Positions 53,362 through 61,639 of a DNA stretch of 64,000 nucleotides are shown here, one piece after another. This stretch comes from Haladaptatus sp. R4 (lineage in GTDB: Archaea > Halobacteriota > Halobacteria > Halobacteriales > Haladaptataceae), in assembly GCF_001625445.1 (NCBI RefSeq), contig NZ_LWHG01000001.1, positions 1 through 64,000 on the forward strand. Direction: 5' to 3'. The notes beneath the pieces were generated by a model. That model was given only the letters and a program-made list of their open reading frames with translations, searched no databases and was not told where the DNA came from. The position numbers and the translations under genes are program-made. Position 1 is the stretch's first letter. Each line of letters starts with the position of its first letter.

Positions 53362-53531
53362 GTACCACCGACGAATCGTTCGGGCCGAGCCGTCGGCAGT
53401 TCGCCGCTGAACAGACTCGCGTACTCCATCCCTCCGGACGTTCGGTCGGTAGTAAGCGACTGAATCCGCCGCAATCTCCGCGACCGCGAACCGCGCGGAA
53501 CCGAACAGTGAGGAGTCACGCTGATGCCTGA
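53358..53531 (+). pseudogene. N-terminal remnant of an ABC-2 type permease
   Basis: The frame starts at GTG and reads MSTTDESFGPSRRQFAAEQT, the usual cytoplasmic N-terminus of haloarchaeal ABC-2 permeases (SRRxFxAExxxVL). After about 23 residues it changes to a Pro/Arg-rich non-family sequence and stops over the start of the MFS gene. With the ATPase remnant it shows that an ABC exporter pair was lost here and the MFS gene now follows its promoter. Confidence 0.5.
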
Positions 53532-55068
53532 GCCGACGGGCGGGTCGCTCGACGGTCGTATGGTGTACGTCGCGTTCGCAGGGCTCGGACTCTCGATGCT
53601 CCTCGGTGCGGTCGACCAGACCATCGTCGCCACTGCCCTCCCGTCGATCGCAACGGACCTCGGATCGCTCGACCAAGTCTTCTGGGTCGTCACCGCATAT
53701 CTCATCACCTCGACGGCCGTCACGCCGCTTTACGGGAAACTCTCCGATATCTACGGGCGGCGTCGGCTCACTCAGGCGGCGATTCTAGTCTTCCTTGTCG
53801 GTTCGGTTCTCTCCGGGCTCTCCCAGTCCATGCTCCAGCTCGCTCTCTTCCGCGGCCTCCAAGGCATCGGGGGTGGCGGGCTGATGGCAATGGCGATGGC
53901 GGGCATCGGCGACATCTTCACCACCCGCGAACGCGGCAAATACATGAGCTACCTCCAGCTCGTCAACGGGGGCGCCATCATGATAGGGCCGCTCTTCGGC
54001 GGCTTCCTCGCTGACCAGTTCACCTGGCGGTGGATCTTCTACATCAACCTCCCGCTCGGCCTCCTCGCGTTCGGGCTCGTGCAGGTCGCGCTCGACGTCC
54101 CCGTTCCCGGCAAGAGCCATCGGATCGACTACGGAGGTGCCGGACTCCTCGTCATCGCCGTCTCCGCACTCGTCGCCGTCTCCTCTTGGGGCGGCAGCCG
54201 GTACGCGTGGACGTCCCCGACGATCCTCAGTCTCACGGTCATCACCGTCGTCGGCACCGCGCTGTTCCTCGTTCAAGAGCGACGCACCGTGGAACCGATG
54301 GTCTCTCTCGACCTGTTCCGTAACCGGTCGGTCCTCCTGATCACCGTGCTCTCGGTGCTCCTCGGCGGCGTCATGCTGGGCGTGGTCAACTATATCCCCA
54401 TCTTCATGAAGACGGTTCTCGGGGAAAGCGGCGTGAACACGGGCGCGCTTCTCATCCCGTTCACCCTCGGTTCCATCGGGAGTGCGATTCTCGCCGGCCA
54501 GCTTATGAGCCATCTCGGACGGTATAAATCGCTCACCGTCGCTGGACTGGTTGTCACCACGATCGGTTGCTATCTTCTCTCGACGATGGGCACAGAAGTC
54601 AGCTTGCTCCAGACGGCGATTTACATGTTCATGACCGGGACGATAGGGATGACGGGACCGACGCTCGCAACCGCGATCCAGAATGCGGTGAGCGGTGACG
54701 ACATCGGCGAGGTGAGTTCGCTCTACTCGTTCGCCCGGAACCTCGGTGAGGCGCTCGGTGTCTCCGCGTTCGGGATCGTCTTCAATCGTCGGGTCACTGC
54801 CGAACTGCGCGACGTTCTCCCGGCAGGCACGAGTCCACGTTCGATCTCACAGAGCCCGAAAGCGATTCACCAGTTCCCCCCACAGCTTCAGCAACAGGTC
54901 GTTCAGGCCCTCGTCGACGCGTTCCACGACGTCTTCCTCGTCGGCGCCCTCCTCCTCGTCGCCGCGCTCGTCGCGTCGCTCGCCCTCCCGAACCACGACC
55001 TGAAGGAGGAATCCGGTGCGGAGCGACGCGCGACGACCAGCGATGCTCCTGCGGAGAGTGAGGACTGA
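53524..55068 (+). CDS. MFS drug transporter, DHA2 (14-TM) family
   Basis: The 514-residue protein has 14 predicted helices and the DHA2 motifs GAVDQTIVATALPSIATDLG (motif D1, about 21-40), GKLSDIYGRRRLTQAAILVF (motif A, about 66-85) and FRGLQGIGGGGLMAMAMAGI (motif B region). These EmrB/QacA-type pumps export drugs and other toxic compounds using the proton gradient. It lies divergently from a TetR regulator, the usual arrangement, with ABC-exporter remnants between them. Confidence 0.92.
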   Translation: MPEPTGGSLDGRMVYVAFAGLGLSMLLGAVDQTIVATALPSIATDLGSLDQVFWVVTAYLITSTAVTPLYGKLSDIYGRRRLTQAAILVFLVGSVLSGLSQSMLQLALFRGLQGIGGGGLMAMAMAGIGDIFTTRERGKYMSYLQLVNGGAIMIGPLFGGFLADQFTWRWIFYINLPLGLLAFGLVQVALDVPVPGKSHRIDYGGAGLLVIAVSALVAVSSWGGSRYAWTSPTILSLTVITVVGTALFLVQERRTVEPMVSLDLFRNRSVLLITVLSVLLGGVMLGVVNYIPIFMKTVLGESGVNTGALLIPFTLGSIGSAILAGQLMSHLGRYKSLTVAGLVVTTIGCYLLSTMGTEVSLLQTAIYMFMTGTIGMTGPTLATAIQNAVSGDDIGEVSSLYSFARNLGEALGVSAFGIVFNRRVTAELRDVLPAGTSPRSISQSPKAIHQFPPQLQQQVVQALVDAFHDVFLVGALLLVAALVASLALPNHDLKEESGAERRATTSDAPAESED

Positions 55069-55175
55069 TGGAGTGGGTGCATATGTCCGATAAAATATCG
55101 ACCACCTTCCCTCGATGGCCACTGGTGTCCATACGGTCCAAAAAGGAACGACTCGTCGGAACGTGTTCGACTCTG

Positions 55176-56735
55176 TTATCGCGTTTCGCTACACGCACCG
55201 CTCGGGCATCGGCCTTCCGCGTGTGCGCGGAACTCGGGTTCGAATTCGTCCATCGCGGTCGTCACCGGCCGCGATGCGTCCTTGCCGAACTGGCAGATAC
55301 TCGTCTCTCGCATCGTGCGGCCGAGTTCGCGGAGCATGTCGTCCTTGAAATCGCCGGAATAGACATCCCGTACGAGGTTCGTCAACTGTTTCGACCCTTC
55401 ACGGCACGGGACACAGCGCCCGCAGTTTTCCTCCTCCGCGAACTTCGCCCGTGTTCCGGCGGTGGCAACGGCACAGCGGGACTGGTCGAACAGTTCGACC
55501 ACGCCGTCTGTCCCGAGATGTGCGCCAGTTAGTGCGGGTGCGCTCGGCGTGTGATCGAGCGTGCGCGTGACGCCGCCGAACTGGCCGCCGACGCAGGCCA
55601 TCTTGAATTCGCTATCGAGGCTCACCGCGTCCCGAACCGTCTCCAGACTCCCGCCGGTCGGGAGTTCGAGCGTTGCTGGCGCAACCACGTCACCCGTCAC
55701 CGTCACGAGTCGGGTTCCGGGGTCCGCATCTTCCGAATCGAAGGCGTCGGGCGAGCGCAGTGCGTGGCGTACTTGCGCGAACGTCCGCGGCGTGTGGACG
55801 ATGGTCGGCCGCCCGTACAATCCGTATTCGCCGGGCGATGGCGGTCGGAGGCGGGCTTCCAGCCGGTCGTTGCCCTCCAGCGCTTCGAGGGTCATCGTCG
55901 GTTCCGCCGCTATGTATGCGTCCGGTCCGGCGGCCGTTCGAATCGTCACGTCCTCGCCGACATCCGTCTCGGAAAACACCTCCATCGCGTCTCGAACGCG
56001 CCCGCTGGTGGCGTGGGCCGATTCCGGAACGTAAACGATGATGTCCTCCGCGCCGACGGCGTGTGCGACGGCCGTCGCTCCGTCGAGGACCGAAATCGGG
56101 TCGGCTTCCAGCAGGAGTCGGTCGGTTCCGTTGCGGTCGTTGGTCTCTCCCCCGTTTACGACGACGACGGGGTCACCGTCGGTTTCACGGGCGACGGTCC
56201 ACTCCTCGGCGATGGGTTCGTCCATCGATGCGTCGCCGCGTCCCCGGCCCAGCAAGCCGAGGGTTTCGACACGTTCGAGGACTGTCTCGGGAGCGTCCGC
56301 CGCCTCTTCTGCGACGAATCCGTCGTAGCCGTCCGCTGTCGTCGGGTCCGTCCATCCACAGCGTCCGAGTACGTCCCGATGACCGACCGCGAGGGGACCG
56401 TCGTCCGGAACCGGAAGTTCCGTTTCCCCTTCGTTGTGGGAGACGACGGCATATGCGTCCTCCTCGACGACGGTACCATCCTCCAGCGCTTCGACGAGGG
56501 TGCGGGCGTGTTCGGGCGTACAATTCGCATGAAAGGCGGTCGTTCCGTCGTTCGTAACCGCTGCGAGCGGTGTTAGCTCCTCGATTCCGACCGGACCGAC
56601 GTTCACCACTGCGACCGTTTCCGCCGCGTCGCGTGCACCATCGAGCACTACCTCCGCGTCCTCGCGTCCCGCCCCATCCGAGACGCGAAGAACGGGTGCA
56701 TCAGGTGCAGACGAATCAGAAGTTCCCATTCCCAC
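55176..56735 (-). CDS. NuoF-like protein (SLBB and 4Fe-4S NADH-oxidoreductase-F domains)
   Basis: The 519-residue protein has an N-terminal half with diverged FMN/NAD-binding regions (VVVVNGGETNDRNGTDRLLL, VAHAVGAEDIIVYVPESAHA), a SLBB domain (LVTVTGDVVAPATLELPTGG, about 355-375) and the C-terminal 4Fe-4S domain with EENCGRCVPCREGSKQLTNL and TSICQFGKDASRP. The classic GRGGAGFP NADH-binding loop is replaced by LGRGRGDA, so NADH use is doubtful. Related haloarchaeal proteins are paired with formate dehydrogenases or other soluble oxidoreductases. No such partner is adjacent here. Confidence 0.82.
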   Translation of the reverse strand: MGMGTSDSSAPDAPVLRVSDGAGREDAEVVLDGARDAAETVAVVNVGPVGIEELTPLAAVTNDGTTAFHANCTPEHARTLVEALEDGTVVEEDAYAVVSHNEGETELPVPDDGPLAVGHRDVLGRCGWTDPTTADGYDGFVAEEAADAPETVLERVETLGLLGRGRGDASMDEPIAEEWTVARETDGDPVVVVNGGETNDRNGTDRLLLEADPISVLDGATAVAHAVGAEDIIVYVPESAHATSGRVRDAMEVFSETDVGEDVTIRTAAGPDAYIAAEPTMTLEALEGNDRLEARLRPPSPGEYGLYGRPTIVHTPRTFAQVRHALRSPDAFDSEDADPGTRLVTVTGDVVAPATLELPTGGSLETVRDAVSLDSEFKMACVGGQFGGVTRTLDHTPSAPALTGAHLGTDGVVELFDQSRCAVATAGTRAKFAEEENCGRCVPCREGSKQLTNLVRDVYSGDFKDDMLRELGRTMRETSICQFGKDASRPVTTAMDEFEPEFRAHAEGRCPSGACSETR

Positions 56736-56827
56736 TATACTGGCACTGCCAGTGGATAAAAGATTATGACCAAAAAACCGACAGGATGGTGAAAAATGCG
56801 TCGTCGAATACGGTCACCGTGACGTCG

Positions 56828-56938
56828 TCAGAACGGCGGTTCGAGTTCCGGTTTGGACTCCTTTCGTCGGACGACGGCGACCGCAATGACGGCCGCGAGA
56901 ACGAGCAGCGTAATGAGTGCTGAGTGACATCGTTTCAT
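56828..56938 (-). CDS. Very small single-helix membrane protein
   Basis: Thirty-six residues: a basic start (MKRCHS), one strong hydrophobic helix (ALITLLVLAAVIAVAVV) and a charged tail ending KPELEPPF. It begins 5 bases after the stop of the hotdog thioesterase gene on the same strand and keeps GC-rich third positions, so it is likely real and co-transcribed. Function unknown. Confidence 0.45.
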   Translation of the reverse strand: MKRCHSALITLLVLAAVIAVAVVRRKESKPELEPPF

Positions 56939-56942
56939 CGTC

Positions 56943-57325
56943 TCACCCCGTTTTGTAGACGCCGCGTGCTTCCGCGATGTGTTCGCCGTCCTCGTCGTAG
57001 ACGTTCACATCGACGTCCCGACGTCGCTCCCGTTTCGCACCACGTCGGCCTCGGCGCGGAGGTCGCCCGTACCCGCGCTGAGGTAGTCGATTCGCATGTC
57101 GATGGTCGGAACCGGTTGATCGTTGAGCGACACCAGCGCCGCGCCGCCGACCGTGTCCGCGAGGGTGAACGCGACGCCGCCGTGGGCCATGAGCCGGTCC
57201 TGATTCCACGAGAGTTCCTCGCGCATTTCGAGTCGCCCCTCGGCGTGTCCGTCCGCCGCTTCCGTCACCTCGACCCCGAGGAGGTCGGCGAACGGCATTC
57301 CTTCGAAGAACGCTTCGATGTCCAT
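56943..57325 (-). pseudogene. PaaI-type hotdog thioesterase, frameshifted as sequenced
   Basis: The protein starts MDIEAFFEGMPFADLLGVEV and has the hotdog core with LSWNQDRLMAHGGVAFTLAD (catalytic loop) and YLSAGTGDLRAEADVVRNGS. The frame stops early at DVGTSM, but one base over it continues VDVNVYDEDGEHIAEARGVY, the expected last strand. The break is a one-base loss near 57010-57012. Repaired length is about 127 residues, normal for PaaI-like enzymes, which hydrolyse hydroxyphenylacetyl-CoA or similar dead-end thioesters. Confidence 0.82.
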
Positions 57326-57347
57326 ACCACGATTGCACACGGGAAGT

Positions 57348-57355
57348 AATTAAAT
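57348..57355. promoter_or_regulatory. Shared TATA element between hotdog thioesterase and enoyl-CoA hydratase genes
   Basis: TAATTAAA on the plus strand (TTTAATTA on the minus) lies 25-32 bases before the plus start (57380) and 23-30 bases before the minus start (57325). The two starts are only 54 bases apart, so one near-palindromic box may serve both directions. Confidence 0.5.
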
Positions 57356-57379
57356 GTGCTTGGGGCGACCCTCTCCAGT

Positions 57380-58144
57380 ATGCACGTTTCCGACGACGAC
57401 GGCATTCGGACGATAACCTTCGACCGCCCCGAGGTTCGAAACGCCTTCACGCCCGAGGCGGCCGGCGAACTCGCCGAAATCCTCGCCGAGAGCGACCCGA
57501 AGAAACACGACGCGGTCGTGTTGACGGGCGAAGGCAAGGCGTTCAGCGCGGGCGGCGACATCGAGTCGATGGCCGAGCGCGAGGAGAACGTCCGAGAAGC
57601 TTACGAACGCGTCCGCGACACGCTCTCGCGCGTGGTGGAAGAAGTCCTCACCGCGCCCGTTCCGGTCGTGGCGAAGGTCAACGGCGACGCGGTCGGTGCG
57701 GGGATGGCGCTCGTCACGGCGGCGGACTTCGCCTACGCCGCCGAATCCGCGCGATTCGCGGCGTCGTTCATCAACGTCGGTCTCATCCCCGACATGGGTG
57801 GGACGTTCATCCTCCCGCGACTCGTCGGTCTACGGAAGGCGAAGGAACTCGCCTTCACCGGCCAGCTAATCTCGGCCGAGGAGGCGGCCGAGTTGGACAT
57901 CGTGAACGGTGCCGTCTCCGAGGAGCAACTCGACATCCGCGTCGAGGAACTGACGAGCCAACTGGCCGACCAGCCGACCCACACCATCGCGCTCGGCAAG
58001 CAGGCGCTTCACGAGAACCTGGGCAAGGACTGGCGCGAAGCGCTCGACTACGAGACGATGGTCCAATCGCAGGCCTACGACATGCCCGCCCACATGGAGG
58101 GCGTCACGGCGTTTTTGGAAGGTCGGGAACCCGACTTCGAGTGA
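57380..58144 (+). CDS. Enoyl-CoA hydratase/isomerase family protein
   Basis: The 254-residue crotonase has the family motifs: ITFDRPEVRNAFTPEAAGEL (about 11-30), LTGEGKAFSAGGDIESMAER (oxyanion hole, about 54-73), KVNGDAVGAGMALVTAADFA with FINVGLIPDMGGTFILPRLV (about 100-150, carrying the usual general acid region). It adds water to enoyl-CoA or isomerises ring-derived CoA esters. Together with the paa operon 9 kb away and the adjacent PaaI-like thioesterase it could act in phenylacetate or fatty-acid breakdown. Confidence 0.9.
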   Translation: MHVSDDDGIRTITFDRPEVRNAFTPEAAGELAEILAESDPKKHDAVVLTGEGKAFSAGGDIESMAEREENVREAYERVRDTLSRVVEEVLTAPVPVVAKVNGDAVGAGMALVTAADFAYAAESARFAASFINVGLIPDMGGTFILPRLVGLRKAKELAFTGQLISAEEAAELDIVNGAVSEEQLDIRVEELTSQLADQPTHTIALGKQALHENLGKDWREALDYETMVQSQAYDMPAHMEGVTAFLEGREPDFE

Positions 58145-58471
58145 ACCGCCCCGGAAGGGTTCCTCGTAGTCGGTGGATCGACCGGACTTATTATTTTTAC
58201 CTGTCAATTTCCCGTGATGGGGTGTCGAACGTCGAACTGATAAACTTCATTTCGCTCTATAGAATTCCTCTATCTCGACCATCACAGTTTCGGAGGATAG
58301 GCTAGTTTCGGGTCGAATCTCCGCTGGTTCGGGGTCCATCACCCTACGAAGTGCTCGATTTCTGCTATTCTGAAGTAGATGATCGAGCGAGCATGAGAAA
58401 TTGCGCGGATTTTGGTGCTCCTACAGAGTGTCGCCACTCCCAAGCGGCGAACCCGGAGGGGAATCGGTCGC
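58145..58471. other. Intergenic region, no gene seen
   Basis: This 327-base stretch is locally AT-rich (58185-58290) and has no coding frame. It may hold flanking debris of the gene fragment that follows. Confidence 0.4.
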
Positions 58472-58922
58472 TCAGTCAGGTGGGGTCGATGCCGAGACGA
58501 CGATTTCGACGCATTCACCCGCAGTTAACACAGGCGCGTAGTCCATCTCACCGGTCTTGACGAGCTCACGGACGGCGTCATCAAAACGCTCACGCCACAT
58601 CCACGAGAGCACAGACGGGCCCGGCGTCTTTTCGAGATCAAACTCGTCGGCCAGCTCGGGATACTGGTCGATACGTTGGTAACTCTCAGCAGTGATCTCG
58701 CGGTAAATGAAGCTGCGCGGAGCATCCCTCTGAACGAATATGGGGGGCGGATGCCATGCTGGATTGGAGTCGTCCAGGGTTTCGATCGAACTGATACCTG
58801 ACCGATGGCTGTGACGAGGGACGTTCCATGGCGCGGTACGTGTCTTCAATCTCGATACCGACGCTATACGCGTCAGCCAGCCGCCGTTCCCGTTCGAGGG
58901 TATCTCGGTGAGACTTGGGCAT
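58472..58922 (-). pseudogene. Broken gene fragment, possible transposase or unknown protein
   Basis: Two overlapping frames on the minus strand each look coding in part. MPKSHRDTLERERRLADAYS (upstream) reaches about VRYQFD, and the second (FIYREITAESYQRIDQYPEL, VLSWMWRERFDDAVREL) runs to the stop at 58472. A frame change of +1 between about 58770 and 58810 would join them. The sequence is less acidic than the neighbours. I cannot name a family; an insertion-sequence remnant is one possibility. Confidence 0.4.
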
Positions 58923-59119
58923 AGCGACCCTTCGATATTGACGCTGTTATGAGGGTGTCATAGAAAGAGTCCCAACCCCCATAGTAGATGGTCGAATCGT
59001 TAGATGCAGCTAGCGTACGTATCGCGAGCGCAGGAAAAGGTCGCAGTCGAACTTAGCAAAGACTCGCTGCCTAACCTCACGGGACAATTTGTGTTTGGCA
59101 AGTACGGAGGACTGACCAA

Positions 59120-59127
59120 ATTATATA
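59120..59127 (+). promoter_or_regulatory. TATA box of the LysE-type exporter gene
   Basis: ATTATATA lies 24-31 bases before the ATG at 59151 and supports that start over the long frame beginning at 59004. Confidence 0.55.
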
Positions 59128-59150
59128 CGCCTTTGTCTCCTGCCCCTGAC

Positions 59151-59788
59151 ATGGTCGAGATATCGAATCTTCTCGCGTTCGTTTCCGCCGCATTGGTCCT
59201 CGTCGTGGCTCCCGGTCCGGATTCGATCTACGTGCTGACGCAGAGCCTCAAGAGCGGGCGGCTAGCTGGACTGAGCGCTGGCTTCGGCGTGGCGAGCGGC
59301 GTCCTCGTTCATACGACGGCGGCCGTTCTCGGTCTCGCCGCCCTCCTCAGAACGAGCGCGCTTGCGTACACCGTCGTGAAGTACGTCGGCGTCCTCTACT
59401 TGCTCTACCTCGGCGTCCAAATGTTCCGGAGCGACGACGAGTTCGACGTTGATGTCGAGGCACTCGACGGCGAGCGCTCTCCCGTGGAAGCGTACAAGAA
59501 GGCGGTCGTCGTGAACGTCTCGAACCCGAAGGTGGCGATGTTCGTCTTGGCGTTCTTCCCCCAGTTCATCCCGGCGCGGGCGAACGTCACCGTCAGATGG
59601 TACTGCTCGGTGTCCTGTATGCCGCGTTGAGTCTCGCGTACCTCTGTGGCGTCACCCTGTTCGCCGCGCAGGTCCGCCACCACCTGCTCGATTCAGCGCT
59701 CGCCCGGAAAGCAGTTCAGTACGCCAGCGGCAGCGTGATCCTCGGATTCGGTGCGAAACTCGCGCTCGAAAAGCGTCCGACACACTGA
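59151..59788 (+). pseudogene. LysE/RhtB family exporter, frameshifted as sequenced
   Basis: The protein begins MVEISNLLAFVSAALVLVVAPGPDS, with the LysE family PGPD motif. It has GLSAGFGVASGVLVHTTAAV, VGVLYLLYLGVQMFR and KKAVVVNVSNPKVAMFVLAF. After FFPQFIPARANVT the frame breaks near 59592-59594. One base over it continues MVLLGVLYAALSLAYLCGVT and a last helix to 59788. The break is a one-base loss. Repaired length is about 213 residues and six helices, normal for the family, which exports amino acids. Confidence 0.82.
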
Positions 59789-59953
59789 AACACAGTAGCA
59801 CAACTGACCCACCCTCCGAATTGAGCCGTGGCAAAGACGCAGAGTTCTCGGTGGAAACTCTGTGGCCGTGTTGTATTCTCGTTCCCCGCGGCGATTTCCA
59901 TGGGTTCGAGTGGGTTGACGGGGAATAACGGGCTTACTCAATGGCCATCGATC

Positions 59954-60901
59954 TCACTTGAGGTCGTTGGTGGATCGTGCCTCTGACACAGTAAGTTTGG
60001 GGAGCTGTTGGGTAATCATCTCCCGGTCTGGCTCGTACTGCGGTGGAAGTTGTAACGATGTCCCCAGGTTCGATCGATCTTCGTCAACCGTAAACCCAGG
60101 ATCGTCGGTTGCGATCTCGAACAGGATACCGCCCGGTTCCCGGAAGTAAACCGACTCGAAGTAACGGCGGTCTTTGATCCAGGTCGGCTCTAGCCCTGCG
60201 TCCATTAGTCGGTCATGCCACTCGGAGAGCGTACGTTCGCCGGTACGGAACGCGACGTGATGGACCGTTCCGATTCCTTCCCGTCCGTACGACGCTTCGA
60301 CGTCTAGAAGATCGACAATCGTAGCGGACGATCCCGGTGCACGATACCGGACACGATCACCCTCCTGGTCAATTAACGAAAAGCCCAGCACTTCTAGCGT
60401 CGCCGCAGTGTGGAAGACGCTCGCCGATAGCAGCGTGACGCTGTGAAGGCCACGGAGCGCGTATTCTGAGGGAATCGATTCCGTCACCGGGGGCAAGTCG
60501 GTGTCGTGTTCGACAACCTCCAGTGGCTGGCCATCTTGGTCGCGGAACTTGAGTACGGTTTCGCCGAAACGCTCGCTGGACTCTTCGACATCTACGCCAC
60601 GACTATCGAGTCGGTCGTACCAGTACTGCGCGGCGCGGATCGGAATCGTAAATGCCGTCGAAGAGGGCTGCGGCTGACCAATTCGACCCTCCGTGCCCCG
60701 TTGGTAGGGGAAGAAGGTGATGAGCGACCCCGGCGAGCCACTGTCGTCCCCGTAGTAGAGGTGGTACATGAACTTATCATCGAAGCTCACCGTTTGCTTG
60801 ACGAGCCGAAACCCGAGGATATCGGTGTAAAAGGCTGCGTTTTCTTGGGGGGCTCCTGCGATCGCTGAGACGTGGTGAAGACCCGGGGTGGATTCGCTCA
60901 T
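59954..60901 (-). CDS. Ring-cleaving dioxygenase, VOC family (MhqO-like)
   Basis: The 315-residue protein has two VOC modules: GLHHVSAIAGAPQENAAFYT, LRLVKQTVSFDDKFMYHLYY (as FRLVKQTVSFDDK), GSLITFFPYQ, and GLHSVTLLSASVFHTAATLE, GTVHHVAFRTGERTLSEWHD, YFREPGGILFEIATDDPGFT. Metal ligands His, His and Glu are at HHVS/HSVT, VHHVAF and FEIAT. This is the layout of Bacillus MhqO/MhqE/MhqA, linked to quinone detoxification. It is about 44% identical by eye to the homologue at 61640-62581 and probably arose by duplication. Confidence 0.9.
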   Translation of the reverse strand: MSESTPGLHHVSAIAGAPQENAAFYTDILGFRLVKQTVSFDDKFMYHLYYGDDSGSPGSLITFFPYQRGTEGRIGQPQPSSTAFTIPIRAAQYWYDRLDSRGVDVEESSERFGETVLKFRDQDGQPLEVVEHDTDLPPVTESIPSEYALRGLHSVTLLSASVFHTAATLEVLGFSLIDQEGDRVRYRAPGSSATIVDLLDVEASYGREGIGTVHHVAFRTGERTLSEWHDRLMDAGLEPTWIKDRRYFESVYFREPGGILFEIATDDPGFTVDEDRSNLGTSLQLPPQYEPDREMITQQLPKLTVSEARSTNDLK

Positions 60902-60999
60902 GATGTGTCGTGTATTCTCAGTTGTGACGTTAGTGTAGCTTGGACTGATGACGAGGGCAGCTCAATTACGCCGGTCTACTACGGCGGATGGCGGCTGGC

Positions 61000-61638
61000 T
61001 TACTCCACGAGGCTGGCGACCATCCCCGAGACATGGTCGATCTCGTCTTGGTCGATGCCGTGCCCCATCCCTTCGTAGAGGCGCTTGGTTACGTCACCGT
61101 CCCGCTGCTCGAAGATTGTCGCCGACTCGTGAACCCGCTCTTCGGGAATGTGCGGGTCGACGTCGCTGCAACCGAGGAACACGGGAGTTCCTTCGAGGTC
61201 ACCCTCGTAGTCGCCTTGATCGACGGTGTCACCGATGAGGCCGCCGCTCAATACTGCAAGCCCACCGTATTGCCGGGGATTTCGCGCGACGTACTCGCTG
61301 GCCAGACATGCACCCTGGGAGAATCCCAGCACCATGACCCGCTCGATCGGAATACCTGCGGCAGTGGCCTCGGCCACGGCGTCGTCGATGGCCTGTAATC
61401 CCGACGTGCGACCGGGTTCGTTCGCTTCGACGGGCGCGGTGAACGCGTTCGGGTACCACGTGTTGCGGGCCGCCTGGGGCGCGAGATACGCGACCCCATG
61501 CTGGTGGAATTCATCGGCCATCTGGACGATACTCTGGGCGGTCGCTCCTCGTCCGTGGACGAGTACGAGAGCAGCCTCAGCGACATCGAGGGGTGCGCCC
61601 GCGGTCACGAGGGGCTGATCTTGATGTGGGCCGGTCAT
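61000..61638 (-). CDS. Carboxylesterase/phospholipase family hydrolase (MhqD-like)
   Basis: The 212-residue alpha/beta hydrolase has LVLVHGRGATAQSIVQMADE, the nucleophile VLGFSQGACLASEYV (Ser about 119), Asp in FLGCSDVDPHIPEERV and the His in EGMGHGIDQDEIDH. Bacillus MhqD has the same size and motifs and is made with VOC dioxygenases under quinone stress. The gene sits between two VOC genes on the same strand, reinforcing that match. Confidence 0.9.
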   Translation of the reverse strand: MTGPHQDQPLVTAGAPLDVAEAALVLVHGRGATAQSIVQMADEFHQHGVAYLAPQAARNTWYPNAFTAPVEANEPGRTSGLQAIDDAVAEATAAGIPIERVMVLGFSQGACLASEYVARNPRQYGGLAVLSGGLIGDTVDQGDYEGDLEGTPVFLGCSDVDPHIPEERVHESATIFEQRDGDVTKRLYEGMGHGIDQDEIDHVSGMVASLVE

Positions 61639-61639
61639 A

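Noticed and set aside
58472-58922. A complete insertion sequence
   Set aside because: No terminal inverted repeats or DDE motifs were seen. Only a broken frame remains, so it is listed as an unassigned fragment.
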